Source: Massilia sp. YIM B02763 (lineage in GTDB: Bacteria > Pseudomonadota > Gammaproteobacteria > Burkholderiales > Burkholderiaceae_D). Taken from it: a stretch of DNA of 64,000 nucleotides. Position 1 is the stretch's first letter, and the number at the start of each line of letters is the position of its first letter. Shown one piece after another: positions 1 to 9,006 of this stretch. The stretch spans positions 558,001-622,000 of the forward strand of contig NZ_JASNRD010000001.1 in NCBI RefSeq assembly GCF_030412015.1, read 5' to 3'. The notes below the pieces were generated by a model, which did no database searches, was not told where the DNA came from, and saw only the letters and a program-made list of their open reading frames with translations. The position numbers and the translations under genes were made by a program.

Positions 1-36
1 CCAATTGCTGCGTGCACTACGATTACGCGGGCAAGC

Positions 37-65
37 TTGGGCCCCTGCCTTCGCAGGGGCGACGG
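37..65. repeat. Single arm of REP-like repeat
   Basis: A GGGCCCCTGCC / GGCAGGGGC-like hairpin sequence followed by GACG matches the right-hand arm of the paired repeats seen at 4133-4259, 11932-12020, 31787-31912 and 58472-58560. The partner arm, if present, lies before the window. The rest of bases 1-142 shows no gene; the antiporter starts at 143. Confidence 0.55.
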
Positions 66-142
66 CGTTCTGCTTTTCGGCAGGCCACACGCATCGTTCC
101 ATTCATTTATTATTCGTTTATACGTTAAATGAAAGGAAATGA

Positions 143-1768
143 ATGGAGTCGATCGAGGTTGTCCTGGCCATGCTGCTCGCCGTCGTGGCGAGCGGGTGGC
201 TGGGGAGGATGTTGCCGTTTGCCATACCGCTGCCGCTGATCCAGATCCTGCTGGGCGCCATCATCGAAGGGGTGTTCCAGCACGGCGTGACGCTCGACCC
301 CGACATTTTCTTCCTGCTGTTCCTTCCTCCCCTGCTGTTCCTGGACGGCTGGCGCATTCCCAAGGTGGGCCTGTTCCGCGACAAGGGCACGATCCTCGAG
401 CTCGCGCTGGGCCTCGTCGTCTTCACCGTGCTCGGCGCCGGCTTCCTGCTCGACTGGCTGATCCCGGAAATGCCGCTGGCCGTCGCCTTCGCGCTGGCCG
501 CCATCGTGGCCCCCACCGATCCGGTCGCCGTGTCGGCGATCACGAGCCGCATTCCCGTGCCGCCGCGGCTGATGCACATCATCGAAGGCGAATCGCTGCT
601 CAACGATGCCAGCGGCCTCGTCTGCTTCCGCTTCGCCGTGGCGGCCGCCATGACGGGCCATTTCTCGCTGGCCCAGGCCGGCACGACCTTCCTGTGGGTG
701 GCGTTCGCCGGCATCGCGGCCGGCGTCGCCGTCACCTGGGCCATCGCCCGCGTCCATGCGATCCTGCTCAGCCGCTTCGGCGAGGACGAGGGCATGCCGA
801 TCCTGATCAATCTGCTGACGCCGTTCGGCGCCTATCTCGCGGCCGAGCACCTGGGCGGCTCCGGCATCCTGGCGGCGGTCGCGGCCGGCATCACGATGAG
901 CTACGTGGAGCTGGGCGGCAGCGCCACGCCGACGACGCGCATCCGTCGCAACGTCGTCTGGGACACGCTGCAGTTCTCCCTGAACGGCGTGATGTTCGTG
1001 CTGCTGGGCGAGCAATTGCCCGACGCGGCCCGCGCCGCCCTGCATCCGAACGGCCCCACGCCCTATGGCGGCTGGTGGCTGGCCGGGGTGGCGCTGGCGT
1101 TCAGCCTGGCCCTGGTCCTGCTGCGCTTCGTCTGGGTCTGGATCTCGCTGCAGCTGACGCTGCTGAACCGGCGCCGCCTGGGCGAACAGGTCTACGCGCC
1201 GCGCATGCGCCTGATCCTGGCGACCTCGTTCGCCGGCGTGCGCGGCGCCCTGACGATGGCCGGCGTGCTGACGCTGCCGCTGGCGCTGCCCAACGGCGCG
1301 CCGTTCCCGGCGCGCCACCTGGCGATCTTCCTGGCCGGCGCCGTGATCGTCGTCTCGCTGGTGCTGGCCAGCATCATGCTGCCGCGCCTGCTGCGCGACC
1401 TGGAGCTGCCCGACGCGCCGCACGTCGACGACGAGGAGGAGCGCGCCCGCCACGCCGCCACGCTGGCCGCGGTGGCGGCGATCGAGAACGAGGCGAAGCA
1501 GTACGGCAGCGGCGCCGAAGGGATGCTGCAGGCGGACGCATCCGCCCATGTGCTGAGCCTGTACCGCCACCGCCTGCGCGAGACCCAGCCCGGCGACGGC
1601 CGGCCGGACATCCACGCGGCCGAGCAGACCGAGCGCGCCTACCGCCTGCTGGGCCTGCGCGCCGAGCGCGACACCATCCTGCGCCTGGCGCGGCGCAACG
1701 AGATCTCGGACGAAACGGCGCGCCACCTGGTGCGCGAGATCGACCTGGTCGAGGCGCGCTACCGCTGA
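143..1768 (+). CDS. Na+/H+ antiporter, CPA1 family
   Basis: Inner-membrane monovalent cation/proton antiporter (541 aa) that would exchange Na+ or K+ for H+ in pH and salt homeostasis. The N-terminal 400 residues are a run of hydrophobic helices with the CPA1 hallmarks APTDPVAVS (about residues 130-138) and GESLLNDASG (about 151-160), where the Asp residues of the ion site lie. The C-terminal 120 residues are a charged, Ala/Arg/Glu-rich cytosolic tail, as in the YjcE/NhaP type. The ATG follows AAGGAAATGA, a usable ribosome binding site. It stands alone ahead of topoisomerase IB, with a 102-base gap. Cation preference cannot be read from sequence. Confidence 0.9.
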   Translation: MESIEVVLAMLLAVVASGWLGRMLPFAIPLPLIQILLGAIIEGVFQHGVTLDPDIFFLLFLPPLLFLDGWRIPKVGLFRDKGTILELALGLVVFTVLGAGFLLDWLIPEMPLAVAFALAAIVAPTDPVAVSAITSRIPVPPRLMHIIEGESLLNDASGLVCFRFAVAAAMTGHFSLAQAGTTFLWVAFAGIAAGVAVTWAIARVHAILLSRFGEDEGMPILINLLTPFGAYLAAEHLGGSGILAAVAAGITMSYVELGGSATPTTRIRRNVVWDTLQFSLNGVMFVLLGEQLPDAARAALHPNGPTPYGGWWLAGVALAFSLALVLLRFVWVWISLQLTLLNRRRLGEQVYAPRMRLILATSFAGVRGALTMAGVLTLPLALPNGAPFPARHLAIFLAGAVIVVSLVLASIMLPRLLRDLELPDAPHVDDEEERARHAATLAAVAAIENEAKQYGSGAEGMLQADASAHVLSLYRHRLRETQPGDGRPDIHAAEQTERAYRLLGLRAERDTILRLARRNEISDETARHLVREIDLVEARYR

Positions 1769-1870
1769 CCTTCCGGCGTCATGCCACGGGGCCGCCTACG
1801 TTAGCTCCCGAACGGTGCGCGCACGCCATCCGCGTAGACTCGTCCCAGACGCGTCAGAAACGGATGACCC

Positions 1871-2998
1871 ATGAAGAGCGAAGAACGCGCACCGGCGGGC
1901 CCGGTGCCGAATACCGATCCCCCGGCCGCCGCCAAGGCGGCCGGCCTGCGCTACGTCCACGACGACCGTCCCGGCATCACGCGCAAGCCCGCCAAGGAAG
2001 GCTTCAGCTACCTGGACGCCCACGGCGTGCCGGTCGAGGACGAGGCGACACTCAAGCGCATCAAGGCGCTGGCGATCCCGCCCGCGTGGACCGGGGTCTG
2101 GATCTGTCCCCAGGCCAACGGCCACCTGCAGGCGACGGGGCGCGATGCGCGCGGCCGCAAGCAGTACCGCTACCACGCCAAGTGGCGCACCGTGCGCGAC
2201 GAGGTGAAATACGAACGCATGATCAAGTTCGGCCAGGCCTTGCCCCTGATCCGCAAGGAAGTCGACCGCGCGCTGGCCCTGCCCGGCCTGCCGCGCGAGA
2301 AGGTGCTGGCGACCATCGTCTACCTGCTCGAGGCGACGATGATGCGCATCGGCAATGACGAATATGCGCGCGAGAACAAGTCCTATGGCTTGACGACGCT
2401 GCGCAACCGCCACGTGCACATCGACGGCAGCGAAGTGGAGTTCCGCTTCCGCGGCAAGAGCGGCGTGTACCACGACGTCAAGGTGCACGACCGGCGCCTG
2501 GCGAAGATCATCGCCCGTACCCGCGAGCTGCCCGGACAGGAGCTGTTCCAGTACCTTGACGAGCACGGCGAGCGCCATGCGGTGGGGTCCGCCGACGTCA
2601 ACGACTGGCTGCGCACCGTCACCGGCGAGGAATACACGGCCAAGGATTTCCGTACCTGGTCCGGCACGGTGCTGGCCGCGATGGCGCTGCGCGAATTCGA
2701 GAGCTTCGATTCCGAGGCGCAGGCCAAGAAGAACATCGTGCGGGCCATCGAATCGGTGGCCGAGAAGCTCGGCAATACCCCCTCGGTGTGCCGCAAGTGC
2801 TACGTGCACCCGGCCGTGCTCGATTCCTACCTCGACGGCACCATGCTCGAGGGCCTGCGCGCCCGCGCCGAGGAATCCCTGGCCCAGGACCTGTCCGACC
2901 TGCAACCCGAGGAAGCGGCGGTGCTGGGCATGCTCCAGCACCGCCTGGCGCAGGAATCCGCCGCGGCCGGCGTGCACGTGACGCGCCGCGCCGCCTGA
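1871..2998 (+). CDS. DNA topoisomerase IB
   Basis: Bacterial poxvirus-like type IB topoisomerase (375 aa) that relaxes supercoils through a 3'-phosphotyrosyl intermediate. An N-terminal beta-rich domain (about residues 30-110, with the GITRKPAKEGFSYLD segment) precedes the catalytic domain. Expected catalytic elements are visible: the RNRHVHIDG and FRFRGKSGVYHDV stretch with Arg/Lys residues, the KDFRTWSGT motif and the nucleophile Tyr311 in the context CRKCYVHPAVLDSYL. Length fits the family. Such enzymes are accessory in bacteria and are scattered through Burkholderiales. It precedes a beta-propeller gene by only 22 bases, so the two may be cotranscribed, although no functional link is known. 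Confidence 0.93.
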   Translation: MKSEERAPAGPVPNTDPPAAAKAAGLRYVHDDRPGITRKPAKEGFSYLDAHGVPVEDEATLKRIKALAIPPAWTGVWICPQANGHLQATGRDARGRKQYRYHAKWRTVRDEVKYERMIKFGQALPLIRKEVDRALALPGLPREKVLATIVYLLEATMMRIGNDEYARENKSYGLTTLRNRHVHIDGSEVEFRFRGKSGVYHDVKVHDRRLAKIIARTRELPGQELFQYLDEHGERHAVGSADVNDWLRTVTGEEYTAKDFRTWSGTVLAAMALREFESFDSEAQAKKNIVRAIESVAEKLGNTPSVCRKCYVHPAVLDSYLDGTMLEGLRARAEESLAQDLSDLQPEEAAVLGMLQHRLAQESAAAGVHVTRRAA

Positions 2999-3020
2999 CC
3001 AACCCATGAAAGGCAAGCCC

Positions 3021-4064
3021 ATGACAGCATCGCGCAGCATCGCACTGGTGGCCGAGTTCGGCCACCAGGTGACCGGCATCTCGGTCTCGGAGGACAACCG
3101 CATCTTCGTCAACTTCCCACGCTGGACCGAGGACACCGAGGTCTCGGTGGCCGAACTGGTGGACGGCCAGCCACGGCCCTACCCGGACCTGGAATGGAAT
3201 GCCTGGCGCAATGCGAAGAAGGACGAGATCACGCCGGACGACCATTTCGTGTGCGTGCAGAGCATCGTGGCCGACGGCCGCGGCAGCCTGTGGGTGCTGG
3301 ACGCGGCCGCGCCGGCCCAGGCCCACATGGTCTCGGGCGGGCCGAAGCTGGTTCGCATCGCGCTGGCCACGAACAAGGTCAGCCAGGTGATCCCGTTCGA
3401 CGAAAGCCTGGCCCCGCAGGGCTCCTACCTGAACGACGTGCGCTTCTCCCCGGACGGCAAGCACGCCTACATCACGGATTCCGGCGTCAAGGGCGCGCTG
3501 CTGGTGGTGGACATCGGCGCCTCCAAGGCCGTACGGGTGCTCGACGGCGACCCGTCCACGCAGATGAAGAAAGGCTTGAACGTGACGGCCGACGGCAAGG
3601 TGCTGCGCCGCCCGGACGGGCGCGGCGTGGAATTCTCGGCCGACGGCATCGAGCTGTCGAAGGACGGCCGGTACCTGTACTGGCAGGCGATCAAGGGCGA
3701 GGACCTGTACCGCATCCCCACCGAGGCGCTGCTGGGTGCCGGCATGCGCGGCGAGGACGTGTCGGGCCAGGTCGAGCCCTACGGCAAGAACGGGGTATGC
3801 GACGGCCTGCTGTTCGACCGCGGCACCGACGTCATGTACCTGACCTCGCCGCAGGACGATGCCATCAAGCGCCGCGACCTGGCGCAGGGTCCGGACGCGC
3901 CGGCCGAGCTGGTCGCGCACGACGCGCGGCTGCGCTGGCCCGACACCTTCAGCCAGGGCCCGGACGGCACCATCTACGTGACCACCTCGCACATCCAGGA
4001 CTCGGCCTTCTTCAAGCCGGATGCGCCGCCGGCCCTGCCGACGCAGTTGTGGAAGCTGGTTTGA
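3021..4064 (+). CDS. Yellow/MRJP-family beta-propeller, cytosolic paralogue
   Basis: Protein of 347 aa resembling the major royal jelly/Yellow family, a six-bladed beta-propeller group; a few bacterial members are annotated as gluconolactonase-like or dopachrome-related, but no activity can be assigned. Family-like stretches include IFVNFPRW, GGPKLVRI, YLNDVRFSPDGK, YITDSG and RWPDTFSQGPDG near the end. An ATG at 3006 is also in frame, but GAAAGG at 3008-3013 is ideally placed for the ATG at 3021, so that start is used. There is no signal peptide, unlike its close paralogue at 7677, with which it shares most of its length. The pair flanks the tungstate operon. Confidence 0.75.
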   Translation: MTASRSIALVAEFGHQVTGISVSEDNRIFVNFPRWTEDTEVSVAELVDGQPRPYPDLEWNAWRNAKKDEITPDDHFVCVQSIVADGRGSLWVLDAAAPAQAHMVSGGPKLVRIALATNKVSQVIPFDESLAPQGSYLNDVRFSPDGKHAYITDSGVKGALLVVDIGASKAVRVLDGDPSTQMKKGLNVTADGKVLRRPDGRGVEFSADGIELSKDGRYLYWQAIKGEDLYRIPTEALLGAGMRGEDVSGQVEPYGKNGVCDGLLFDRGTDVMYLTSPQDDAIKRRDLAQGPDAPAELVAHDARLRWPDTFSQGPDGTIYVTTSHIQDSAFFKPDAPPALPTQLWKLV

Positions 4065-4132
4065 GCGGATAACTCCTGCGTTCCGGATTCGCAGGCCGGT
4101 GTAGGAAATATATATTCGCGAACAAGAAACAC

Positions 4133-4259
4133 CGTCGTTCCCGCGACGGCGGGAACCCATACTGAGCAACCGAATTCCGTTTGTTAAACACGCCCCGGCA
4201 TTCAAATGGGTCTGACTTCGGAGCTTCAGCATGGGTTCCCGCCTGCGCGGGAACGACGT
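4133..4259. repeat. Paired inverted REP/BIME-like element, long form
   Basis: Left arm 4133-4159 (GTTCCCGCGACGGCGGGAAC core) and right arm 4231-4259 (GTTCCCGCCTGCGCGGGAAC core) are each hairpin-forming and are inverted to each other around a 71-base spacer. The spacer, read in reverse, resembles that of the element at 31787-31912, sharing CGGAATTCGG and GCTCAGT. It sits between two convergent genes and could end transcription from both sides. Confidence 0.8.
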
Positions 4260-4283
4260 GTGTCGATATGGCTCCCCAATATC

Positions 4284-5108
4284 TCACTTTGCCGAAGGAA
4301 AGAACAACTGCTCCCCGTCCGGCTTGAACGCCGCGATCTTCGCCTGCCCCTCGCGCGAGGTCATCCACGCGATCAGCTGCTTCGCGCCCCCGTAGTTGAT
4401 GCCCTTGTGCTTGTCCGGATTGACCGCGATGATGCCGTAGGGATTGAACATGCGCTTGTCGCCCTCGACCAGGATCGCCAGGCCCGTCTTGGCCTTGTAG
4501 GCGCCATACGTCGCGCGGTCGGTCAGCGTGTAGGCGCCCAGCTCGGACGCCATGTTCAGCACCTCCCCCATGCCAAGCCCGGCCGACACGTAGTTGGCGC
4601 CGGCCGGCCTGGTGCCCGCCGCCTGCCAGTAACCCTTTTCCATCACGTCGGTGCCGGAATTGTCGCCGCGCGAGATGAACTTGACGTTGCCGGACGCGAT
4701 CTTGCGGAAGGCGGCGATCACGTCGCGCTCCCCCTTGACCCTGGCCGGGTCGGCCGTCGGGCCGGCCACGACGAAGTCGTTGTACATCACGTCGCGGCGG
4801 TCGACGCCCCAGCCTTCGGCCACGAACTTGTCTTCCAGCTGGCGCGCATGCACGAGGGTGACGTCGACGTCGCCGTTCTTGCCCAGCTCCAGCGCCTTGC
4901 CGGTGCCGACCGAGATCACCTTGACCTTGATGCCCGTCTTCGCCTCGAAGGACGGCAGCAGATAGGCGAGCAGGCCCGAGTTCTCCGTGCTGGTGGTGGT
5001 CGACAGGCGCAATACCTTGCCGTCGCCGTCCTGCTGGGCGTGGGCGAAGGGCGCGGCGAGTGCGGCACTCAGGGCAAAGGCGAGGATGGAACGGCGTTGC
5101 ATGGACAT
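4284..5108 (-). CDS. tupA: Tungstate ABC transporter, periplasmic binding protein
   Basis: Periplasmic oxyanion receptor (274 aa) for the TupABC importer. A signal peptide (residues 1 to about 24, ending AHA) precedes the mature protein, which opens with LRLSTTTSTENSGLL; the TTTS loop is the oxyanion-binding motif of TupA proteins. Further family features are VGTGKALELGKNGDVDV, LVHARQ and GDNSGT. It is the last gene of fdhD-tupB-tupC-tupA, 13 bases after tupC. Tungstate (as opposed to molybdate) is inferred from the TTTS motif and TupA-type length. In this operon it would feed metal to formate dehydrogenase. A second in-frame Met at residue 3 is an alternative start. Confidence 0.92.
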   Translation of the reverse strand: MSMQRRSILAFALSAALAAPFAHAQQDGDGKVLRLSTTTSTENSGLLAYLLPSFEAKTGIKVKVISVGTGKALELGKNGDVDVTLVHARQLEDKFVAEGWGVDRRDVMYNDFVVAGPTADPARVKGERDVIAAFRKIASGNVKFISRGDNSGTDVMEKGYWQAAGTRPAGANYVSAGLGMGEVLNMASELGAYTLTDRATYGAYKAKTGLAILVEGDKRMFNPYGIIAVNPDKHKGINYGGAKQLIAWMTSREGQAKIAAFKPDGEQLFFPSAK

Positions 5109-5121
5109 CTCCTGGTTGTGG

Positions 5122-5808
5122 TCAGCGGGTTTCGAGACGGCCGTCGCGCAGCTTGAGACGCTGCACGCCAGGCAGGTTGATGAGGTCGCGGTCGTGGCAG
5201 GCGACGACGACGCTGCTGCCTTGCTGGACCAGCGTCGGTATGAGTTCGATCACCTGTTCGCGCGCGGCGCCGTCCAGGTTGGCGGTCGGCTCGTCCAGCA
5301 GCAGCAGGCGCGGCTGCAGGATGCGGGCGCGCGCCAGCGCCACCCGCTGCTTTTCTCCTCCGGACAAGCGCGCCGGGTCCGTGCCCTGCAGGTGCGCGAC
5401 ACCCGCCCAGGCCATGGCTTCCTCGACCAGCGCCGCCTGCTGCGCCGCTGTCCCGCCCCGCAGGGCCAGGCCGTAGCCGACGTTGTGGGCGACGCTGCTC
5501 GAGAACAGCACCGGGTGCTGGTGCACGTAGACGATGGCCTGGCGCAGGGCGCGCGGATACGGATGGTGGCGCACCTCGCGGCCCTCGAAGCGCAGGCTGT
5601 CGATCTCGGCGCGCTCCAGTCCGCCCAGCACGCGCAGCAGCGTGCTCTTGCCGGCGCCGTTCATGCCGGTCAGCACATAGGCGGCGTGCGTGGCGATCTC
5701 CAGATGGTCGATGTCGAACAGCACACGCTCGCCATGGCGCTTGCGCAGGCCGCGCACGCCCAGCAGGGCCTTGCGGCGCTCGGCCGTCCCGGCGGCATCC
5801 GGCATCAT
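5122..5808 (-). CDS. tupC: Tungstate ABC transporter, ATP-binding protein
   Basis: ATPase subunit (228 aa) of the tungstate importer. Visible motifs are Walker A GMNGAGKST (about residues 48-56), the Q-loop region YVHQHPVLFSSSVAHN, the ABC signature LSGGEKQRVALARA, Walker B LLLLDEPTANLD and the H-loop VVVACHD. It overlaps the permease gene by 4 bases (ATGA), which points to translational coupling. No C-terminal TOBE/Mop regulatory domain is present, in line with TupC and unlike ModC. The first two codons are both ATG; the overlapping one is used. Confidence 0.93.
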   Translation of the reverse strand: MMPDAAGTAERRKALLGVRGLRKRHGERVLFDIDHLEIATHAAYVLTGMNGAGKSTLLRVLGGLERAEIDSLRFEGREVRHHPYPRALRQAIVYVHQHPVLFSSSVAHNVGYGLALRGGTAAQQAALVEEAMAWAGVAHLQGTDPARLSGGEKQRVALARARILQPRLLLLDEPTANLDGAAREQVIELIPTLVQQGSSVVVACHDRDLINLPGVQRLKLRDGRLETR

Positions 5809-6512
5809 TCGCGGCCCCGCGCCGCGTGGGCGTCGCCCTGCAGCACCATCAGCATGCCGTTCATCACGAGGGCCAGCGTCACCAGCACGATGCCCAGCGC
5901 GATGCCCTGGGCGAACTCGCCCTTGCTGGTTTCCAGCGCGATCGCCGTGGTCATGGTGCGCGTCTCGCCTTCGATGTTCCCGCCCACCATGAGCGCGCAG
6001 CCCACCTCCGAGATCACCCTGCCGAAGCCGGACAGCACGGCCGCCATCACGCCGAAGCGCGCTTCATGCAGCACGCGCACCATCACCTGCGCGCGCGAGG
6101 CGCCCAGCGTGACGGCCGTCTCGGCATAGCGCGGGTCGACGGCCTGCACGGCCGCCAGCGTGAACGCGACCAGCACGGGCAGCGCCACCACGCACTGCCC
6201 CAGCACGATGCCGGGCTGGGAAAACAGCCATTGCAGGTCGCCCAGCGGCCCGCGGCGCGACAGCAGCAGGTACAGCAGCAGGCCGATCAGCACGGTGGGC
6301 AGCGACAGCGCCGCCTGCGCCAGCCAGATCACGATGCGGCGCCCGCGGAAGCGGTACATCGCCACCGCGTAGCCGAGCAGCACCGCGGGCGGCGCGGCCA
6401 GCAGCAGGCCGGCAAGGCTGGTGGCGAGCGAGACCTGGATGATGCGCCACAGGCCGGGGTCGCCCGTGAACAGCAGCGCGAAGGCGCGCGCGATGGCGTC
6501 GGCCAGGGACAT
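5805..6512 (-). CDS. tupB: Tungstate ABC transporter, permease
   Basis: Inner-membrane permease (235 aa) with about five hydrophobic segments. The cytoplasmic coupling loop is seen as AVTLGASRAQVMVRVLHEARFG (about residues 135-156), followed by SEVGCALMVGGNIEGETRTMTTAI, typical of TupB/WtpB-like permeases. The start ATG at 6512 shares one base with the stop of fdhD (TGATG), so the reading frame is fixed by coupling; the frame stays open far upstream only because of GC-rich codon bias. It works with tupC and tupA below it. Confidence 0.92.
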   Translation of the reverse strand: MSLADAIARAFALLFTGDPGLWRIIQVSLATSLAGLLLAAPPAVLLGYAVAMYRFRGRRIVIWLAQAALSLPTVLIGLLLYLLLSRRGPLGDLQWLFSQPGIVLGQCVVALPVLVAFTLAAVQAVDPRYAETAVTLGASRAQVMVRVLHEARFGVMAAVLSGFGRVISEVGCALMVGGNIEGETRTMTTAIALETSKGEFAQGIALGIVLVTLALVMNGMLMVLQGDAHAARGRE

Positions 6513-7471
6513 CAGGGCGCGCGCTGGGCGGCCGGGGCGGCCGGGGCCGCCGAGGCGGCGCGGGCCGCATATTCCGCATCGACGGCGGCCAGCAGCTCCG
6601 GTTCGAACACCAGCCGCTCGGCCCCGGAGAGCAGCAGGAAATGGCGGCCGCTGCAGCGCGCCAGCAGCGACATGCCGAGCTGCCCGGCCACCCGGTGCCC
6701 CATCTGCGTGGTGCCGGAGCGCGACAGCAGGAAGGGAATCCCCATCTGCGCGCCCTTGATCACCATCTCGGACGTCAGCCGTCCCGTCGTATAGAACACC
6801 TTGTCGGCGCCGCTCATCCCTTCCAGCCACATCAGGCCGGCGATCGCGTCGACGGCATTGTGGCGGCCGACGTCTTCCACGAACCACAGCAGCTCGCCGT
6901 CGGCATCGAACAGCGCGCAGCCGTGCACGGAGCCGGCCTGCTTGTACACCGACTGCTGGCTGCGGATCGCCTCGACGATCCGGTACACCACCGACTGGCG
7001 CAGGCGCGCGTCCGGCGGCAGCACGATGCGGTCGACCTCGTCCATCAGTCCGCCGAACACGGAACCCTGGCCGCAGCCGGTCGTGACCACTTTCCTGGCG
7101 GTCCGCTCCTCGACGTCGCGGATGCCGTCCCGGGTGACGACGGCCACCGCGTCGACGGACCAGTCGACCTGGACCGACACCACCTCGTCGAGCGAACGCA
7201 CCAGGCGCTGGTTGCGCAGCCAGCCCAGCGTCAGCGCTTCGGGCGCGCCGCCCAGGGTCATCAGGGTGACCAGTTCGCGCTTGTCCACGTACACGGTGAG
7301 CGGACGCTCGGCCGGGATGTCCAGCGTCGTACGACGGCCGCGCTCGTCGACCGATACGACCTCGTGGGTCAGCACGGCGCTGGCGCGGGAGAGCTGCGGA
7401 CGCCAGCCCGATACGGCATGCGCCGAGGACGTCATGACAGAAGGCAAGTCGATGCGGTTCATGCTTGTCAT
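6512..7471 (-). CDS. fdhD: Formate dehydrogenase sulfurtransferase FdhD
   Basis: FdhD (319 aa from this start) transfers sulfur from IscS to the bis-MGD cofactor of formate dehydrogenase, a step needed for activity. Family features are the GGAPEALTLGWLRNQRLV region, the Cys loop TTGCGQGSVFG, SVYKQAGSVHGCALFD, VEDVGRHNAVDAIAG and TTGRLTSEMVIKGAQMGIPFL. The loop has one Cys where E. coli FdhD has a CxxC pair. MTSMNRID at 7471 or the Met at 7462 is the likely start; the open frame to 7660 encodes Arg-rich sequence unlike the family. It heads the tup operon, so sulfuration and tungstate supply are coexpressed, about 9 kb from the enzyme genes. Confidence 0.9.
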   Translation of the reverse strand: MTSMNRIDLPSVMTSSAHAVSGWRPQLSRASAVLTHEVVSVDERGRRTTLDIPAERPLTVYVDKRELVTLMTLGGAPEALTLGWLRNQRLVRSLDEVVSVQVDWSVDAVAVVTRDGIRDVEERTARKVVTTGCGQGSVFGGLMDEVDRIVLPPDARLRQSVVYRIVEAIRSQQSVYKQAGSVHGCALFDADGELLWFVEDVGRHNAVDAIAGLMWLEGMSGADKVFYTTGRLTSEMVIKGAQMGIPFLLSRSGTTQMGHRVAGQLGMSLLARCSGRHFLLLSGAERLVFEPELLAAVDAEYAARAASAAPAAPAAQRAP

Positions 7472-7676
7472 TGTGCCACGGCCACGGCAAATGGCGCACT
7501 CCCCTGCCTTTCGGGTGGACGGGCCCGCCACGCGGCGCGCCATCCGCGCTCGGAATCGTTCCCGGCGTGTCGTCAAAGTCCCAGCGCAGAACCGGCGTGC
7601 TCCTAGGCCGATCGCGCGGGCGCCATGCCAGAATCGGTCTTCCCTGCGGCCGCGCCGCATTCAACGGGAGGCAGAC

Positions 7677-8804
7677 ATGAGGTTCGCACACAAGCTGGCC
7701 GCCTGCATCGTCGCGATTGCAGCCACGGCCGCCGCCGCGGCCGGCGGCTGGAACGGCAATACGGTACGCCTCGAACAGGTGGCCGCCTTCGGGCACCAGG
7801 TCACCGGCGTCGCCGTCGGCGAGCGAGGGCGCATCTTCGTCAACTTTCCGCGCTGGACCGAGGATGCGCCCGTCTCGGTCGCCGAAGTGCTGCCGGGAGG
7901 CGTCTTGCGCCCCTACCCCGACGGCGCCTGGAATGCCTGGCGCAACGTGCGCCGCGACGAGCTCGATCCGGCCGATCACTGGGTCTGCGTGCAGAGCGTG
8001 GTGGCGGACGGCCGCGGCAGCCTGTGGGTACTCGACCCGGCCGCCCCGGCGATGATGGGCCCGGTGCCGGGCGGACCCAAGCTGGTGCGCATCGACCTGG
8101 CCAGCAACCGGGTCGTCCAGGCGATCCGCTTCGGCCAGGACGTCGCCATTCCCGGTTCCTACCTGAACGACGTGCGCTTCTCGCCCGACGGCCGCCTGGC
8201 CTTCCTCACCGATTCCGGCCAGCGCGGCGCCCTGGTCGTGGTCGACCTCGCTTCGGGCGCCGCGCGGCGCGTGCTGGACGGCCATCCGTCGACACAGCCC
8301 GAACGGGGCGTCACCGTCGAGACGGACGGCCGCACGCTGCGCTACCCGGACGGCCGCGACGTGCGCATCGCCGCCGACAGCATCGCCTTGTCCGGCGACG
8401 GCGCCTGGCTGTACTGGAAGCCGCTCACGGGCACGACGCTGTACCGCATCCCCTCCGCCGTGCTGGCCACGCGCGGCCTGGCGGGGCAGGACGTCGCCGC
8501 CGCGGTGCAGCCCTACGGCCAGGTCGGGCCGACCGACGGTTTCTGGATCGGGCGCGGCAGCGACACGCTGTACGTGACATCGATCGAGGACAATGCCGTG
8601 AAGGCGCGCGACCTGGGCCAGGGCGCGACGGGCGGCCTGCGGCTCGTCGCCCGCGACCCGCGCCTGCGCTGGCCGGACAGCTTCGCCCAGGGACCGGACG
8701 GGGCGCTGTACGTCACGTCCTCGCGCATCCAGGATTCCGCCTGGTTCCGGCGCGACGCGCCGCTGGCGCTGCCCACCCAGTTGTGGAGGCTGGCCCCGCG
8801 CTGA
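7677..8804 (+). CDS. Yellow/MRJP-family beta-propeller, exported paralogue
   Basis: A 375-aa paralogue of the protein at 3021-4064, again with IFVNFPRWTEDAPVSVAE, WNAWRN, VADGRGSLWVLDPAAPA, YLNDVRFSPDGR and RWPDSFAQGPDG. It differs in carrying an N-terminal signal peptide (residues 1 to about 23, Ala-rich) and should act in the periplasm or outside the cell. The ATG at 7677 follows GGGAG at 7666-7670; the frame is open much further upstream but that part is a shadow of fdhD. It is divergent from fdhD across about 200 bases. The function of bacterial members is not established. Confidence 0.78.
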   Translation: MRFAHKLAACIVAIAATAAAAAGGWNGNTVRLEQVAAFGHQVTGVAVGERGRIFVNFPRWTEDAPVSVAEVLPGGVLRPYPDGAWNAWRNVRRDELDPADHWVCVQSVVADGRGSLWVLDPAAPAMMGPVPGGPKLVRIDLASNRVVQAIRFGQDVAIPGSYLNDVRFSPDGRLAFLTDSGQRGALVVVDLASGAARRVLDGHPSTQPERGVTVETDGRTLRYPDGRDVRIAADSIALSGDGAWLYWKPLTGTTLYRIPSAVLATRGLAGQDVAAAVQPYGQVGPTDGFWIGRGSDTLYVTSIEDNAVKARDLGQGATGGLRLVARDPRLRWPDSFAQGPDGALYVTSSRIQDSAWFRRDAPLALPTQLWRLAPR

Positions 8805-9006
8805 GCAGGCTGGCGCGCTGCGGGCGCTGCGTCTCGTCGCGTCTCGTTGCGTCCATCCTTGCCGCAGCCGGCGGCCACGGCCCAAAGGGGCCGGCCGGCA
8901 CGCCACCCGTGCCGGACAAGTCGATATCCGCTGCACCGGCGCACGGCGCGATGCCGGCGCCCGCCTTGGCCGCCGGCAGGTGGTCCTCCCCCCTTCTCCT
9001 TCCGGA

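Noticed and set aside
7472..7660. 63-residue N-terminal extension of FdhD
   Set aside because: The extra sequence is Arg-rich with no FdhD similarity, and FdhD proteins normally begin near the MNRID position.
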